Assembly: GCF_964355755.1 (NCBI RefSeq)
Contig: NC_092679.1
Location: forward strand, 4,898,001 to 4,962,000
Origin: Antedon mediterranea
Taxonomy: Eukaryota > Echinodermata > Crinoidea > Comatulida > Antedonidae
DNA length: 64,000 bases
Reading direction: 5' to 3'
Position numbers and translations under genes: made by a program. Under the pieces are notes generated by a model. The model had not been told where the DNA came from. It was given only the letters and a program-made list of their open reading frames with translations, and searched no databases. This document shows, piece by piece, positions 1 through 13,629 of the stretch. The first letter of the stretch is position 1. Every line of letters begins with the position of its first letter.

Positions 1-611
1 TAGATTTACAATACATAACCAAACAATTGTATAAGTTTGATGACGCACTTGCGGTATATATTGTACATTCTTTAACGCGCCATTTATTATTTGTCCTATT
101 CAATTTTTTAACTGATGTTGAGTTTTACAGCAGTAATTATCCACTATATCGTGCATTCTATTTTTTATTGATGAGTTTCTTTTAGTAAAACTTATTTCAT
201 AGCCTACGTAGTGCCAAATCGTATTTTGAACTATAGGACAAACAACCGGGCTAAACAAACATACCAATACACAACATAGTACAGTGTATTTCATAACCAT
301 TGTATCCCAATGCAAGCATAGCTTGCAATTAGTAGTCGCACTTACCGGACGTGAGGTACCGCTAGACCAACATAGGTTAACCCTAAAATTGACAAATGCA
401 AACCATATAGATTATCAGTACTTTATCATTAAACACTCACACAAAGTCAAAGTGCAACCGATTTATATGTGTTTATAGTTGGTGTAAGTGTATTGAAAGA
501 CTAGTTGTGTCATGTTCAGACATAAGAAAACTTTAATATCTCCAAAAATTCCAAAATTACAAAACTTGTATAGATTCGCATAGAGCAGTAACGAGATATT
601 GGACGGAGGGT
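1..611. other. Noncoding, nothing recognised
   Basis: AT-rich sequence with only short chance reading frames. No splice-bounded exon, RNA gene or known repeat could be supported here. Confidence 0.5.
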
Positions 612-1227
612 AAGTTTAGTTTGTGCTATCAGCAGTATTAATATAAATTATATAATTATATTAATTTTGTAAAGTTTATATTATTCACTAAATCTGGTAA
701 GTTACTGAACATTGGTGGTTAAATTTAAACCAGTGACATGAGCTTTGACAGTAAATTCACATCCAAACATACAGTGTTAGGCCTATTATACTTACTTGAC
801 ACTTATACTAGAGACAAGTTTAGTTTGTGCTATCAACAGTAATAATATACATTATATAATTATATTATTTTTGTAAAGTTTATATCTTTCACTAAATCTG
901 GTAAGTTACTGAACATTGGTGGTTAAAATTTAAACCAGTGACACGAGCTTTGACAGTAAATTCACATCCAAACATACAGTGTTAGGCCTATTATACTTAC
1001 TTGACACTTATACTAGAGACAAGTTTAGTTTGTGCTATCAACAGTAATAATATACATTATATAATTATATTATGTTTGTAAAGTTTATATCATTCACTAA
1101 ATCTGGTAAGTTACTGAACATTGGTGGTTAAAATTTAAACCAGTGACATGAGCTTTGACAGTAAATTCACATCCAAACATACAGTGTTAGGCCTATTATA
1201 CTTACTTGACACTTTATACTAGAGACT
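612..1227. repeat. Three tandem copies of a ~205-bp unit
   Basis: The phrase AAGTTTAGTTTGTGCTATC recurs at 612, 816 and 1021, and the whole unit (ending ...TTGACACTTATACTAGAGAC) is repeated head to tail with few differences. Copies 2 and 3 are more alike than copy 1. There is no coding capacity. It lies upstream of the first exons of the PDZ gene. Confidence 0.9.
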
Positions 1228-3202
1228 AGTATACATTTGAAGTTATATAGTCCAGATAAAGTGGTATAACGCCTGCGATATGATTTGACATTTGCATTAA
1301 CTGCATGAGTGATAACGTATTAGCTTATTTTGAATAGTGCTACCTGTTATGAAAAGTGTATAGAATAGTTGACAATTTGACATAACACCAGGATTTAATA
1401 TTATTATTATTGTATAGATTAACCTTCAATAATATTAGGTTAGGTGAGTTTAGAAAGTGACATGCAACAAACCTCTCCCGAACGGTGGCAAAGTATGGAA
1501 CAAATGTTTAGTAATGTTTGTAAACAGTTAATTATTCTTGTAATAAACTGTAACATTTATTCTTATTCTTGTTATTTAGAAAGGTTCTTTAAACTATGGA
1601 ATGTTCACATCTGAAGAAACCCACATCTCTTCCTAACTTTTTGTCAAACTCACAAAATGTTTTGAAATACGGTCTATCAAAAATAAGTGTCTTTGTCATT
1701 ACAGTGTTGCATTAGTCAGAAATTTCATTAAGAACAGTTAAATCATTACCAACAAAACAATTGTGTGTTATATTGTTGATTTTAACGGTCCATTAAGGAT
1801 TTAGGCCCGTCGATAAGTTATGAAGGTGTGGTTACATGGCTGAACTAATTTGGTAGAAGTTCAGTTCGGTTGCTTAACCATAATCGTCATAACCATGATA
1901 CCATAGGCTATACTGATTTGAGACCAATTATATCGATTATCGATCCACCAAATCGATCAACAAGAGATATTGGATTGATAATCTCATCTCTTAAAATTCT
2001 CCCATCTTTCCACGGTTCATGTTTCTACGTACACCTACACCATTTATTTATTGTTTGTCGTCAGATTTTCCTACATTCTTTCTTGCTTGTCCAGGTCGCC
2101 CGTTAAGCGCTATATTAGGCCTTTACACTGTAATTTACCAAATGCACTGCTAATTTTTTATTTTAACAACCAGAATTTTTTTCCCCAGAATGTTCTTTTG
2201 GTTCTAACTTACTCGGTGGTTAGGAAAACTTTGTACTCACAATAAGAAATGTTACGTTTCTTTTCTGTTAAAGTTTCGGTTTGTTCCTAAAATAATTTTA
2301 TTGTGGGCTTTTATAAATTATATATTAAATAAAAAAGTACTACAGTATCATTAAATCGATGCAATTATATATGCCTATAAATCCTTATATCTAATAAAAA
2401 GACAAATACAACACTATTTTGTTATATATCAACATGTTCAGTCAGAGAACGTCTCGAAAGATTAGGCATTAGTTCTGTATAACACCATTATTAAACACGT
2501 ACTTTTAATAATACTCTATTGTAACGATCAAGACAAGGATTTCAAGATAATTTCTGTAATACGATAATCATATTCTGTCTCGATACACGCCGAAGGGCAT
2601 ATCGGTTGAGTTAATAATTTCAATTACTTTCGAAAAACGAAACAAGGATTTGTGCCTTATAATCGTTCACCTGGAAATATTCAATTCATCTGTATATTTT
2701 TGCATTATTGTTGGTCTTTTAGGTAAACTCCTTTCTTCTTTCATAAATATTTACTCGCATACCGATTCGTTCAAACACCGTTGTTATCAATGCCTCAAAC
2801 GGCTTTATTACTGTATTTATTATACTTGACCTCTAAAGAATCAAATGGTTGTAATCTATTTTTGATACCACTGAATTGTAACTAAACAGTACACGACAGA
2901 TTACGTCGTAGAAAATGTTAACATTAATGTTATATTATTGATGAATGAAGAATATTTAATATTTTATATTCAACAAGGTATATTTATTATATATCAAAGA
3001 AATTATACAACCAACGAAAGGCTGAAATGAGTACAATTTACAGATATAAACACAATTATTGTACATTATATAAACATTAAAACAAACATGTAGCATGGTT
3101 GTTCTCATAGTTAATATATAACTTCAATTGTATTATATAAATGGGGACATGAAGTGACTGCTCGATATTGAATTAAAGAACTTGTCAATGTTTATTTTAC
3201 AG
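1228..3202. other. Noncoding; upstream region or first intron of the PDZ gene
   Basis: Apart from a candidate first coding exon at 1462-1510, nothing is recognised. The sequence is AT-rich with no long reading frame. If the candidate exon is right, 1511-3202 is the first intron. Confidence 0.4.
1462..1510 (+). CDS. Candidate first coding exon of the PDZ gene
   Basis: An ATG opens 16 codons (MQQTSPERWQSMEQMF) plus one base, followed by a possible donor GTAATG. The leftover single A fits the exon at 3203, which begins with two bases before its first full codon and would give a lysine codon across the junction. Only the ATG, the open frame, the phase match and a moderate donor support it. A different upstream exon could supply the real start. 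Confidence 0.35.
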
Positions 3203-6200
3203 AAAATGAGGCATATGCTTGGTTTTTAAGACGCTCACATCCCGGTAACAACGCAGAATTATTGAAAAACGCAATAACTATTAAGAAAAGGGTAAGTATA
3301 CACCACAACTGTTCTTATTTTTTCTTCTGCATGCCTACCTCTCTTTACCGGTTGATTCCCAGAAAGATGCACAATTACGTAAGGACGTACGCGCAACGCA
3401 AGTCATTTTACCAATCACAAATGGTCTAATGCGAACTAAGCTTAAGTTAAAATGATAAATTCTTATAACGAAGTTACATTTGTATAGGCCTAGTCATGGA
3501 GAAAGATATAGTTATACATTCAAATTAAAGTCTTTGTTTTTACTTCACAGGATTCTTCGGCTGTTTTAACAAATGTTTCAAATCGTGGTACAACTAGCCA
3601 CGAAGACGAACTCGTAGAAAAACATGTACTTTTAAATGAAGATCGAAGAAATTCGTCGCTTGGAGTACACATTGCAGGCAGCATAGAAAAAGGAATATTC
3701 GTCAAGCACGTTGTAGAGGGCAGTATTGCTGAAAATTCTCAAGTTATATTCCAAGGCAAGTATGAGGTTTCTGTGATAAAATAAAACTTAAGAAATAACA
3801 CGATTGCGCTTCTGTATTCCAAAGTATGATGTACATTTCATGTACTTTTTTAGAGACATTGTTTTATAACAATTCATTATGATGTTCAGTTTATTGAACA
3901 CTTTCCAGGCAATTCGTTTGGAAATTGCTGTCGAAAAGCTAATGGTTCCCACCAGGTCACGACGCAACGCAAATTATTTGACCAATCACTATGATAATTG
4001 TCAAGTTGCGCGCGCGTACATCCTTGTGTTGCGTCCTTTAGTGGAAACCAAGTACTGTAACAGATCATCCGAACTGTCCCAATGTTATTGATTAAATTAT
4101 AGGGCCTACAAGCTTTAATATTACAGACAGTTATTAAATAACATTTTTTTGTTTTTATAGGTGATCAAATATTGAGTGCTACAATACATTTTGAGGAAAT
4201 ATCCTACCCAGATGCCCTCAGTATTCTACAACTATCGGCAAAATACAAATTTGAACTTCATCTACAAGGTTCACCAACACCACCAGCAACTGAATTCAAT
4301 CAGCCACAAGCGTTTGAAACTATCCCAGAGCGTCCACTGGAGACGCCTATGATACCAGAACTGTTTGTAAATGCTGAAAGCCCATCAGAGTTACCTGAAG
4401 GAAATACGCTAAGACAGGCTAGCTCTTTACCGACTATCTATGAGCCTCAGTCTAAATTGAATAAACTTGTGCCTTTTGAAAGGACAACTTCATTACCAAA
4501 GTCTGTGGCAATAACTCACCATAAGCCTGCCAGTTCAATAGATAGTGGTGCTGTTTTTAATGACAATGACGCAGAAATTCAACTCGTGACATCTTCAATA
4601 AACTCAATAGTAGATTCTGATTCAGATGACGTCATTGACTTTTCAGAGCCAATAAATGCACTTAACCCTGACCTCACGCATTCACGTAACGAGTCCGATA
4701 CACCAGGATCTATACAAAGCCTTTCAATTTTTGATTACAGAACTCCGTCGGTGTTAAGTAACGAATCAAGTGAAATAATATTACCTACAGAAAGTACATC
4801 TTCACTTGGATCAAATACTGAAATTAATTCTTTAACACCGACTGATCATTCAGCTACAGAAGAAGATATTGATACAATTGACGAATTACCTTTTGAACTC
4901 AGAGAACGAATATCTATTCCACGTAGCCAGAGAAGCTCAATCAATTCGTATATACCCGCTGATCTTGGTGATTTTGTTAGCGAATTCGAATTGGAAATGA
5001 GTTTGATTAGTTCAAATAACAGTGAAAATGAAGTGTTTTTTTCCAAATATAATGAAAGTCGTGAAGAAGTCGACGAAGATGCTGCAACCTTAAATTCTAT
5101 AAAACTTGTTGATGAACAAAGCATTGATAAGAAAACAAACAATAGTGAAGATATAGGAGATCTTGCAGCTGCCATCCTCGATTGTAAATCCACTAATAAT
5201 ACAGATAAAGAAGACAAGAAACGTTACTCTTCCACTCCTATTTCGAAAGATACAGGAGTGAACAACGATAATGTTGTAAATAGTGGAAATGTATTATCAA
5301 ATACTTCGAATAGCAATAAAGAAAAATATGCTTCCGACGATATGTTAGCTGATACAAACATAAGATCTTCTTTATTTGATGAAGTTAATGGTAATAACAA
5401 AGACAACATTGGACATGACAGTTCTGAAATCAAACACCCGGTGGACAAACCAAAAGCAAGGGTAACGTTTTCTCTAGACAGAAATACAGAGAAACATTAT
5501 CCGAAAAAGAAATCTGGATTTGGATTTCATTTACCAAAGCTTGGTCGAAAACATTCGCCAAAGGATAAAATTAGAAAACAGACAGAAGAAACTGCAATGG
5601 CGGATAAAGCGACAGAGAATGTGGCGAGTGTAAGTGATGTCTTTGATGTTAAGACTTCTGGACTTGAGAATTTCAGTGAGGGCGTTGATACGCCAGATAC
5701 AATTGTAACAAGTACAGTACAAACGGAGGCCAATGCGCCAACCACCGTTGTCAATACTGCAGAAGGAGAGGTTGTTGTAACTTTGCGTTCAAAAAAGAAA
5801 GATAGTTCTCTCACCAGAAAAGTAAGCAGTCTTCTTCGGAATTCGTTTGGAAGTCGACTCTCAAAAGCAGAGATTAATTCAGATAGCAGCTCTGACGAAG
5901 ATGTCAATCCAGATGTTAAAATTGAAAATGAACCTGTTGAAGTAAAGAAAACTCATTCCTTAAACTTTTTAAAAAGAATGTCTAAAAATCTGGACGTGGA
6001 AGCTAGTGAAAGTATTCCTGTAAATAATAAGCAAGCGAAAGAAAGAAAGAAAGTAACTGTTGATAAACTTGACAGCAATATTCAAGAAAAAGATGTGGCA
6101 AGTGAACCCCATGGTGCGCATGTACTGGGGATGTCAGTTGACGACAACGAAGAAATGCAACAAAAGCTCGAATCTTTAAAAATAACAAAGTCTGGTAGTC

Positions 6201-9200
6201 TTGGTAGAGCACTGAATGTTTTTAAACCAAAACGTCAGACACGATTTGCTGCCGATATGTTTGATACTGACGAGGATTCTAAATCGTTACCTGGAACTCT
6301 ACGAAAAAGCACAGGTGAGTTCCAAGCATTAGAAGCTGCCATATTGTCTGGTTCCATTGACGATATTCTATCACCGATTACAAATTTAGAAACCTATGAA
6401 GAAAATGAAAAGGCTGCCGTTGACGAAAACGTGGAATTAGACTTTAAAGAGAAACACGAACCAAGCGAACAGAATAAGTTTATTGACACAAATGAAACTG
6501 CGACGAGTGAACAAATATCATCTGAAAACACGTCTAATAGTAACATTGATACAGCCTTAGAAAATGATTTCGTACTTGCCATAGAAGACTCACAGGATTA
6601 TAATACGGTCAACAAAACTGAGGATGAAATTGTTCATGATCTGGCCGTACACGCCATTGAATCAGCTATTGCTGAAACTAAAATTGATCATAAGAATAGA
6701 AGTTTTGAGTTAGGAGCGAAGGAAGAAATTACGGCTATGAAAGAACAGCACAGTATGTCAAGGATGGATTTCTTTGGAGTATCATACAGTGACCCTTCAA
6801 ATGACCCAGTATCACCAAAGTCGGATGTCAATTCGAATGATCTGGAAGTTACAAGTGACTTTGAATTCGGTATACAAGCTGCAGGTGACAGTAAAGTTAA
6901 GCACAAAGAGGAAAGTAGGAATGATAACAGTAACACTAACAATAGTAATGACGGTTCTAGCAATAGCAGTAACGATGGTAACAGTGGTAGCAATAACGAT
7001 AATAACCATGGTAGCAGTAACCATGGTAGCAGTAACGATAGTAACAGTGGTAGCAGTAACGATAGTAACAGTGGTAGCAGTAACGATGGAAACAGTAATA
7101 ATAATAATAACAACAACAACAATAACAGCAAAGAAAAAGCGTCCAATGAAAACACGAACGACGAAGAGAAAGAAGAAGTCAAACCTCACAAAATTAAAAA
7201 TAAGGATACCAACGTATTTAATTTAAATAATAATGCAAATGAGAATGAAAATACAACAGATGATACCAATGCTAGTGGTGCAACAAAACAGTCAAAGGGT
7301 AAAGACAAACAAAAGAAAGCGAAAAACAAACGAAAACCTGACGAAGGGAAATTGCCAATTCCAAGTAATCTTACATCTTCTAGTCCAGTTGATGATCAAC
7401 CAGCAATTGTTTTGAAACAAGATGTAAAAAAACAGAAGAGAGGTGGATTTGGAAAGTTATTTGGAAGAAAAAAAAATAAACGCCCTCCTCCAATAGGCGA
7501 GAATGAAGAAGTACATCAGTTTACGTCTGAAGAAGCTGTTAGTTCATTTGAGGACACGGCAACCGGTGATGCATCTTCATCGGCGAGTGGCACTGATAGC
7601 ATAGATTCTAGTTCAACTAAAATAGATGGGCAAAACAACGGTGGTAAATCAAATGGTAAAAAGAGAAGAGCTCCGAAACCACCAATAACGGAAGAAACAC
7701 CGACTCCAACAACACCGGAGAAAAATGAAGATTCGCCATCTAAAGACAGACATATCTATTATAAACAACGATCATTGGATATGCCTGATAATGGCCAGCA
7801 AACACCAACAAAAACCTGCACCAAAACGTATACGCCACCAATACAGAAGAAAATATTAATGAAGAAATCATCAGCACCATTGCCACATGAAAGTGACATG
7901 ACCAACTCGCATTCATTACCAAATCTAAGCAATATAAGCTGTTCTTCAGATCAGGGTGTATTTGATATGTCAGCTTCGATCCACAGTAATGAGGATAGAT
8001 CTCTATCTGGCAGTGGATCGAATCTGTCGCAGCTTTCGGTTGAGGTAAAGAAACTTCCGCTTCCAAAAGGAGCGGCACCACCAAAACCAAAACGCCGCCA
8101 ATCTTCAGATATTCATGACGATAATACAGCGGATGTGAGTGAAACTGATGTTATTACAACACCAATGTCGGACGTTTTCAGTGACAATGATTCGCTACTT
8201 TCGGAGATATCACGGTCACTTAGCTCGCCTGAAATGATGAGGTCTGACGTATTTGATAATGATGATACCAAAACAAATGACACAACATATCAAAAGGATA
8301 AGGAAACACCAAAAATAGATAAGAAAAGTGATGTTCCACCTGAGAAGAAGGATAACGATGGAGATACACGCGTTGAAGAAAGGAAGAAACAGACGATAAA
8401 ACATGAAAACGACAAAACCGTTAAGTTAAATACCCCTCAAGTTAATACAAAGATAATTTCTCCAACTATAGAAGAGGAAAGTCAACCCGGACTTCAGACG
8501 TTTTTGCGTACAGGCCAGGCAACTAACGATGCCTTGAAATTTAAACAATCTACTGAAGTGAAAACATTGATGCAGAAGCTGTTAACGAGAGAGGATAAAG
8601 AATTAACTGAAAAGAAATCTGAAACCACTGAAAGCAAGTCCGTGAAAAAGAAGAAAGAAATAAAGTTGCAAAGAACATATGCCTTGGACAATGTAACCAC
8701 ACCATCGCCTTCAGAAACTGAGAAGAAATTAACGTTGGACAAGGACACGCCGCCTTCAAAAATACTTGGTACTTTACGGAGTTCTAGTCAGGAGATTGAT
8801 ATTGAAACTGATGCAGAACCTATTGAAGACAGCAAGCCTATAGTTAGTCCGACTGGTTCGAGGCTGAAGAAAAGGCTTTCTGCATCTCAACTTATATCTT
8901 TAGATGGAGATAGTAAACAACCTCGATCTAAGCCAAAAAGTCGTACGGTATCATTTGATGACACAACGGAAGTAATCCCGGATAACGGCTATATAGAAGA
9001 GCCTGAACGACCCGGAGAGCAAACAGATGAGAAAGTAGAAACAGTTACCAATACTAAAGCACAAGTTACATCTCATGAGCCCATGCAATTTCAAGAAACT
9101 CAGAAACCGAAAACAGATACAAAAGAGGATGATGCCAAACAAAACACTACAACAACTTTCAGATCGAAGAGGCCCGTAAGTCTGTATGATAAATATGCAG

Positions 9201-11674
9201 CAACACCACGAATAAAGAAATCAAATAGCAGTGTCGGTGCAGAAATTGTCTCACAAACGACGCAGGAAGAGTCGAAAGAAGAACTTAGTGAACTAGCATC
9301 GTTAAGTGTAGTGAAGTCATACGCCAGTATGTTTGGTCAATCGAAAGCAACATCGAAGTGGAAAAAAACTGCTGGTGTCGGATATTACAAAGATGTACAA
9401 AGCAAACCAGAATCTGAAGATCATGGTTTGAAGCACACTGATGAACTGGCACATGTTAAACTTAAATCTACAAATGTTTTACAGGCATTGATCAAAGAAG
9501 ATATTCCTGACACTAAACCGACTGAAGTCACCTTACCATTATTGAAGCTGGACAAACAAAAACTTGAAACTCTTGAACCAAAGAAAACTCAAGCGACAGC
9601 AGTGAAAAAGACGGAAGTTAAAGAACCAGCCAAGACTACGACACAGCCATCATGGATGGATGCAGTGAAAGCAGCAAAGGCTGCACGTAAAGAAAAGGAG
9701 AAAGAAGGAAGACCTCAACCAGTTAAATGGAGCGACAGTGACATTCCAGACTTTTCCAGTCTTATCAATATTAGAAAGAACAAAGTACGATCAACCTATG
9801 GCGTACCAGATGAGGAGAATAACACAACAGTTTTCGACTCCACTGTCGACAAAAATACTACTGTACCAGTATCTAATGCAGAGAACGTTGATGTTATGGG
9901 ACTGTTGGCTAGTAGAAAGAAAACCCGCCTTTCTACTTATGAAGAAACAGATGATGTTAAAAATCCGGAACAATTTATAAAACCAAAAAAGTCGTCGATA
10001 ACTGAAGCAAGTCCGTCAAAGATAGATGTCAAAAATGATCATAGCAAAGAAGATAAATCAGAACCTATCGAAGAGGTATGTATTAAGGAAATCGATCAGA
10101 AAATAGAAAGCATAGCCAGTGCATCTAGTAGTGATACCGATAAGGACACTAACAATTGTTCTGATATCGCCTCTAGTCCCGTTTCGGACGACAGTTGTCC
10201 ACAAACAAGACCAACACGCAGCTTGACAAACAGTACTATTTTAACAACAAGTGAAAAGAAAACTATAGATAATGTCAAACAAGAACTCACAGACTCAGCG
10301 AAACCGATGAGAAAACGATCAGATACAACTGGTGATGAAACCCCGTCTGTTTTTGCTGTAATTAAAAACAGACTGAATGAAATAAGCCTTAGTAATAGTG
10401 ATGACAGGGAGGAAAAACTTAGGAAGATTCGTGAACGAACACAATTAATATTAGCTGGATTCAATTCGAAAAAAGATAAAGACCAACAAGAGAAGTCGTC
10501 AGCAGACGACTCCGTCATTAAGAGAGAAACGCTTTCACAAGAACAGAAACAACGGAGAAAGACTATACAATCAGTACCTATGTCTATACAATCTGAACTG
10601 CAGATGAGAGATATAAATGTCAGTAGTACAGCCAGTGAAGATACACTGGAACCTGACAGTGAATCGCAGCAAGAATTTCAATTAAAAGAAATTACTCCGG
10701 AAAAGAAGGTGAATCGTAAGAAAATGTTGAAATCGTATGCTCAGCAAAAAATACTACAAATCGAGACTTCAGGAAATGACGCTTCAGATGAGGATGACTC
10801 TGTTGTTGAAGTTGAAAGGTCAACTAAATCCTCAACACCACAACGATCATCGTCAATTAAGGCGCGCGATAGAAACAGCGCGCGCAGTATAACTTCAAAC
10901 GATTATTATAGAGTTGCTGAATCAAGAAGTAGTGGGTATAACTCTTTCTCTGATATCGGAAGCCCAACTTATACTAGTAGTTCGATAGAATACGAAGAAG
11001 AAAAACGCGATAGTACAATACGAAGAATAAAATCAATGACACACGATGAGCTTCAAAACTTTGTGTTGAAACAACAAAGAGAAATGCAAGAACTGCGAAG
11101 AGAAATTAAAGAATCGGCAAAAAAGAAACCAGAACCGGAAATTTCAAATTCGATTGAAGCATCAAGTTCTAAATCTGAAACGAGGTCTAGGGAATCATCT
11201 GTATCACAGCAACCTCAAATGCCTATGATGTTTATTCCACCGGGAATGTTTATGATGCCGGGAATGTTTCAACAACCAGGAATAGCAAATCAAATGACGC
11301 AACAACAACCAATCATGCCACAACCGCATTCAACCATGATGCATCAACCAACTACCATAACACAACCACACGCAATGCCTACAGGTTCTATGCAACCAGC
11401 AACTGGAATGCCATCGCAACCAGGTCTTGGTATGATGCCGCAGATGGTATCAGGGATGGTACAGCAACCACAGCTTCAGGGAATGGCAGATCCTGCGATG
11501 ATGCCTCTTCTATACCAACAGCAGCAAATGATGCAGTATCTTTTGCAGACCAATCAAACTGGTGGTGTTCCAGCTGCTACTAGTAAACAGACGATTCAGG
11601 GAGTAGGCGGCTATTTACAGAATGAACAGACTGCTACTGAACCCGTTCCTAATACTACATTTAAACACGTTTAG
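3203..11674 (+). CDS. AHNAK/periaxin-like PDZ protein, giant single-exon disordered tail
   Basis: Exons: 3203-3291, 3551-3755 and 4161-11674 (stop TAG). Together, exons 2 and 3 encode a PDZ domain: LGVHIAGSIEKGIFVKHVVE, then GDQILSATIHFEEISYPDAL. The order GDQ-L-A-x-I-x-F-(x)n-AL-LL and a single PDZ at the N terminus of a huge low-complexity protein recall AHNAK and periaxin, scaffolds under the plasma membrane. The remaining ~2,400 residues are Ser/Glu/Lys-rich with no other recognised fold. They contain basic Gly-Phe patches (near residue 450 of the large exon, KSGFGFHLPKLGRK; near 1,090, GFGKLFGRKKNK), a Ser/Asn/Gly run (6910-7130), a likely coiled coil near 11,020-11,130 (HDELQNFVLKQQREMQELRR) and a Met/Gln/Pro-rich tail. 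The intron within the PDZ uses a GC donor. The true start codon lies upstream (see the candidate at 1462). The PDZ call is firm; orthology to AHNAK/PRX is an inference. Confidence 0.85.
3943..4050. mobile_element. Short palindromic MITE-like element in the PDZ intron
   Basis: It begins TGGTTCCCAC and ends GTGGAAACCA. Between these lie matched GACGCAACGCAA and TTGTGTTGCGTC arms, so most of the ~108 bp can fold on itself. Pieces of the same family (GGACGTACGCGCAACGCAA, GCGTTGCGC) occur near 3385, 17,815-17,905 and 42,195-42,285. This is typical of a short nonautonomous inverted-repeat element. There is no coding capacity. Confidence 0.7.
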
Positions 11675-13012
11675 AAAATGTCGATGTGTCTAACTACACT
11701 GTGTGTTTAACACTTTAATGTGAAGCAAATAATGTTGAAATATCTTATATTTCCATGGAGTTTGTGATCGAAGTAAAGAACTTGTGTATTTGTAATACCG
11801 AATGTTTATAGGATTATAAATCCTTCATTATTTCAGTAAAATTACCCCGGCGTCAAATATTGGTTTATGCTTTACACAGGGTAAAATAGTCTACCTCATT
11901 AAGCAATAATTATTTAAACTTTTGATTTTGACGATTTTATTTACTAAAGGCCTGTTCACACCAGACGTGTGCGCCACCGGTAAAACTATTATGATGCCCG
12001 TATGTTTCTCATCTAAACGTGCGAGTAAGGTTTTTTTCTGTAATATTCAGATATGAAATCTTTTATAAAAGTTGGAAGCTGTATTTTTGTATTAAATATG
12101 TGATTTAACCAAATATTATTAATAATCAGATTATTTTTTTGTAATGAATAATGCTGAAATAGGCATAGATGTATGGACATCAATAGAGGTATATTATAAT
12201 CAGTTTTCAAAATGATAAAGGAATAATTTCGAATGAGTCAAATTATTCTACTACCGTATATATTCGATTGAACTCAGATGACCTTTAGTTATATCTATAT
12301 ATTTTCACGTTATAGAAAACGTTTTTTTTTTACGTTTATGAAAAATCATAGTTATCAATATAATATCTATGGTATTTACGTATTGGCAACGTTTTGGAAA
12401 CCGGATATTTTTTATATTATTATTATTATTAGGCTAAGCTTGTCATTGAAAAAAAAACCCATGAGAATTTAAATTATATATTTGTTTTATATATGTATAT
12501 TATTTGAATATTATTTAATTGTCTGAACTGACACAGTAATTCAAGTCAAGAAAAGTCTTTCTATGCCGCTTAATACCGTAGTCTCACGCGTAACATCAAC
12601 AGAAAGATAAATTATTCATTATTTTCGTTAGGAGACAGTACAGTCCGTAATAACCCCTTTCAGCATTATAATTACCCTTTGAAATAAATAGTGTAGCATT
12701 ATATAATAATAATACAGGAAACTATGTATATTTTGTATAGAATGTAAATGCTTTTTATGCATTTATTTTTAGATAGTAAAAATAATATACAGTACGTTAA
12801 ATTTCAAACCAATATCGATAAAGTACATAATTATATTGATATATATTTTTGGTAATTGCTTTTGCTAGCAAGGTTGTATTTTCATAATGTAATAATGTAT
12901 AATTAAAAAGCCATGAATTATACCACTCTTCGCTGAATATTGAATTAGTTCGGGTGCATTGAAAGGCTGAATTTATTTTAGTATTTATTTATTTATTTTG
13001 TTTATATTTTAT
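11675..13012. other. Probable 3' UTR and intergenic DNA of the PDZ gene
   Basis: No coding exon is seen. An AATAAA at 12,683-12,688 is a possible polyadenylation signal about 1 kb after the stop. Otherwise it is AT-rich and featureless. Confidence 0.4.
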
Positions 13013-13095
13013 TCTACAGCTCACTATGTTGGTTGGTCGGTTGGTCGGTCGGTAAACACTAACTCAGATTTGAGCACGCGACTATGGTCTTAAAT
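13013..13095. repeat. Dispersed repeat with GGTC/GGTT run (copy 1)
   Basis: CTACAGCTCACTATG is followed by GGTTGGTCGGTTGGTCGGTC, AAACACTAAC and GAGCACGCGACT. The same order recurs near 48,285-48,375 and 51,680-51,750, so this is a dispersed family with a variable GGTC/GGTT microsatellite inside. Confidence 0.75.
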
Positions 13096-13284
13096 CTTTG
13101 TTCTTCACTCATATCACATTGTGATATTTATTTATCACCTTTTGAAACTTAAAATTAGGCCTACCTTAATTTCTGAGGAATAATGTCAGAGTATCCATTT
13201 TGTTGGAGACATCTGATAGGTAGGAAAGATAATGTAAATTCTCGTTATTAAATTTAAAAACAATGTTCGCTTTTAATTGAGGGT

Positions 13285-13625
13285 TTGAACGTGTTCAGTG
13301 TAAGTGTCGCGTTTGGTCTGATTGGTTGAACGCGGTTTGTCTGAGTGTTTCAACGTGTTCGGTGTGAGTGTTTGAACGCGTTCTGTCCGAGTGTTTAACG
13401 CGTTTGGTCTGAATGTTTTAACGCGTTTCTTCCGAGTGTTTAACGCGTTTGGTCTGTTTGTTTGAACGCGTTTGGTCTGAGTGTTTAACGTGTTTTATCT
13501 GAGTGTCTGAACGCGTTTGGTCTGAGTGTTTTAACGCATTTGGTCCGAGTTTTCAACGTGTTTGGTCTGATTGTTTGAACGCGTTTGGTCTGAGTGTTTA
13601 ACGCGTTTGGGTTGTGTGTTTAAAC
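13285..13625. repeat. ~23-bp minisatellite, degenerate
   Basis: About fifteen imperfect copies of a unit close to GAACGCGTTTGGTCTGAGTGTT lie head to tail. Many copies hold ACGCGT or ACGTGT. Copies differ at several positions, so the array looks old. Confidence 0.85.
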
Positions 13626-13629
13626 ACGT

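Noticed and set aside
6688-7182. Antisense Leu/Ser-rich reading frame opposite the PDZ protein
   Set aside because: Mirror of the Ser/Asn/Gly low-complexity codons; no splice signals or independent support.
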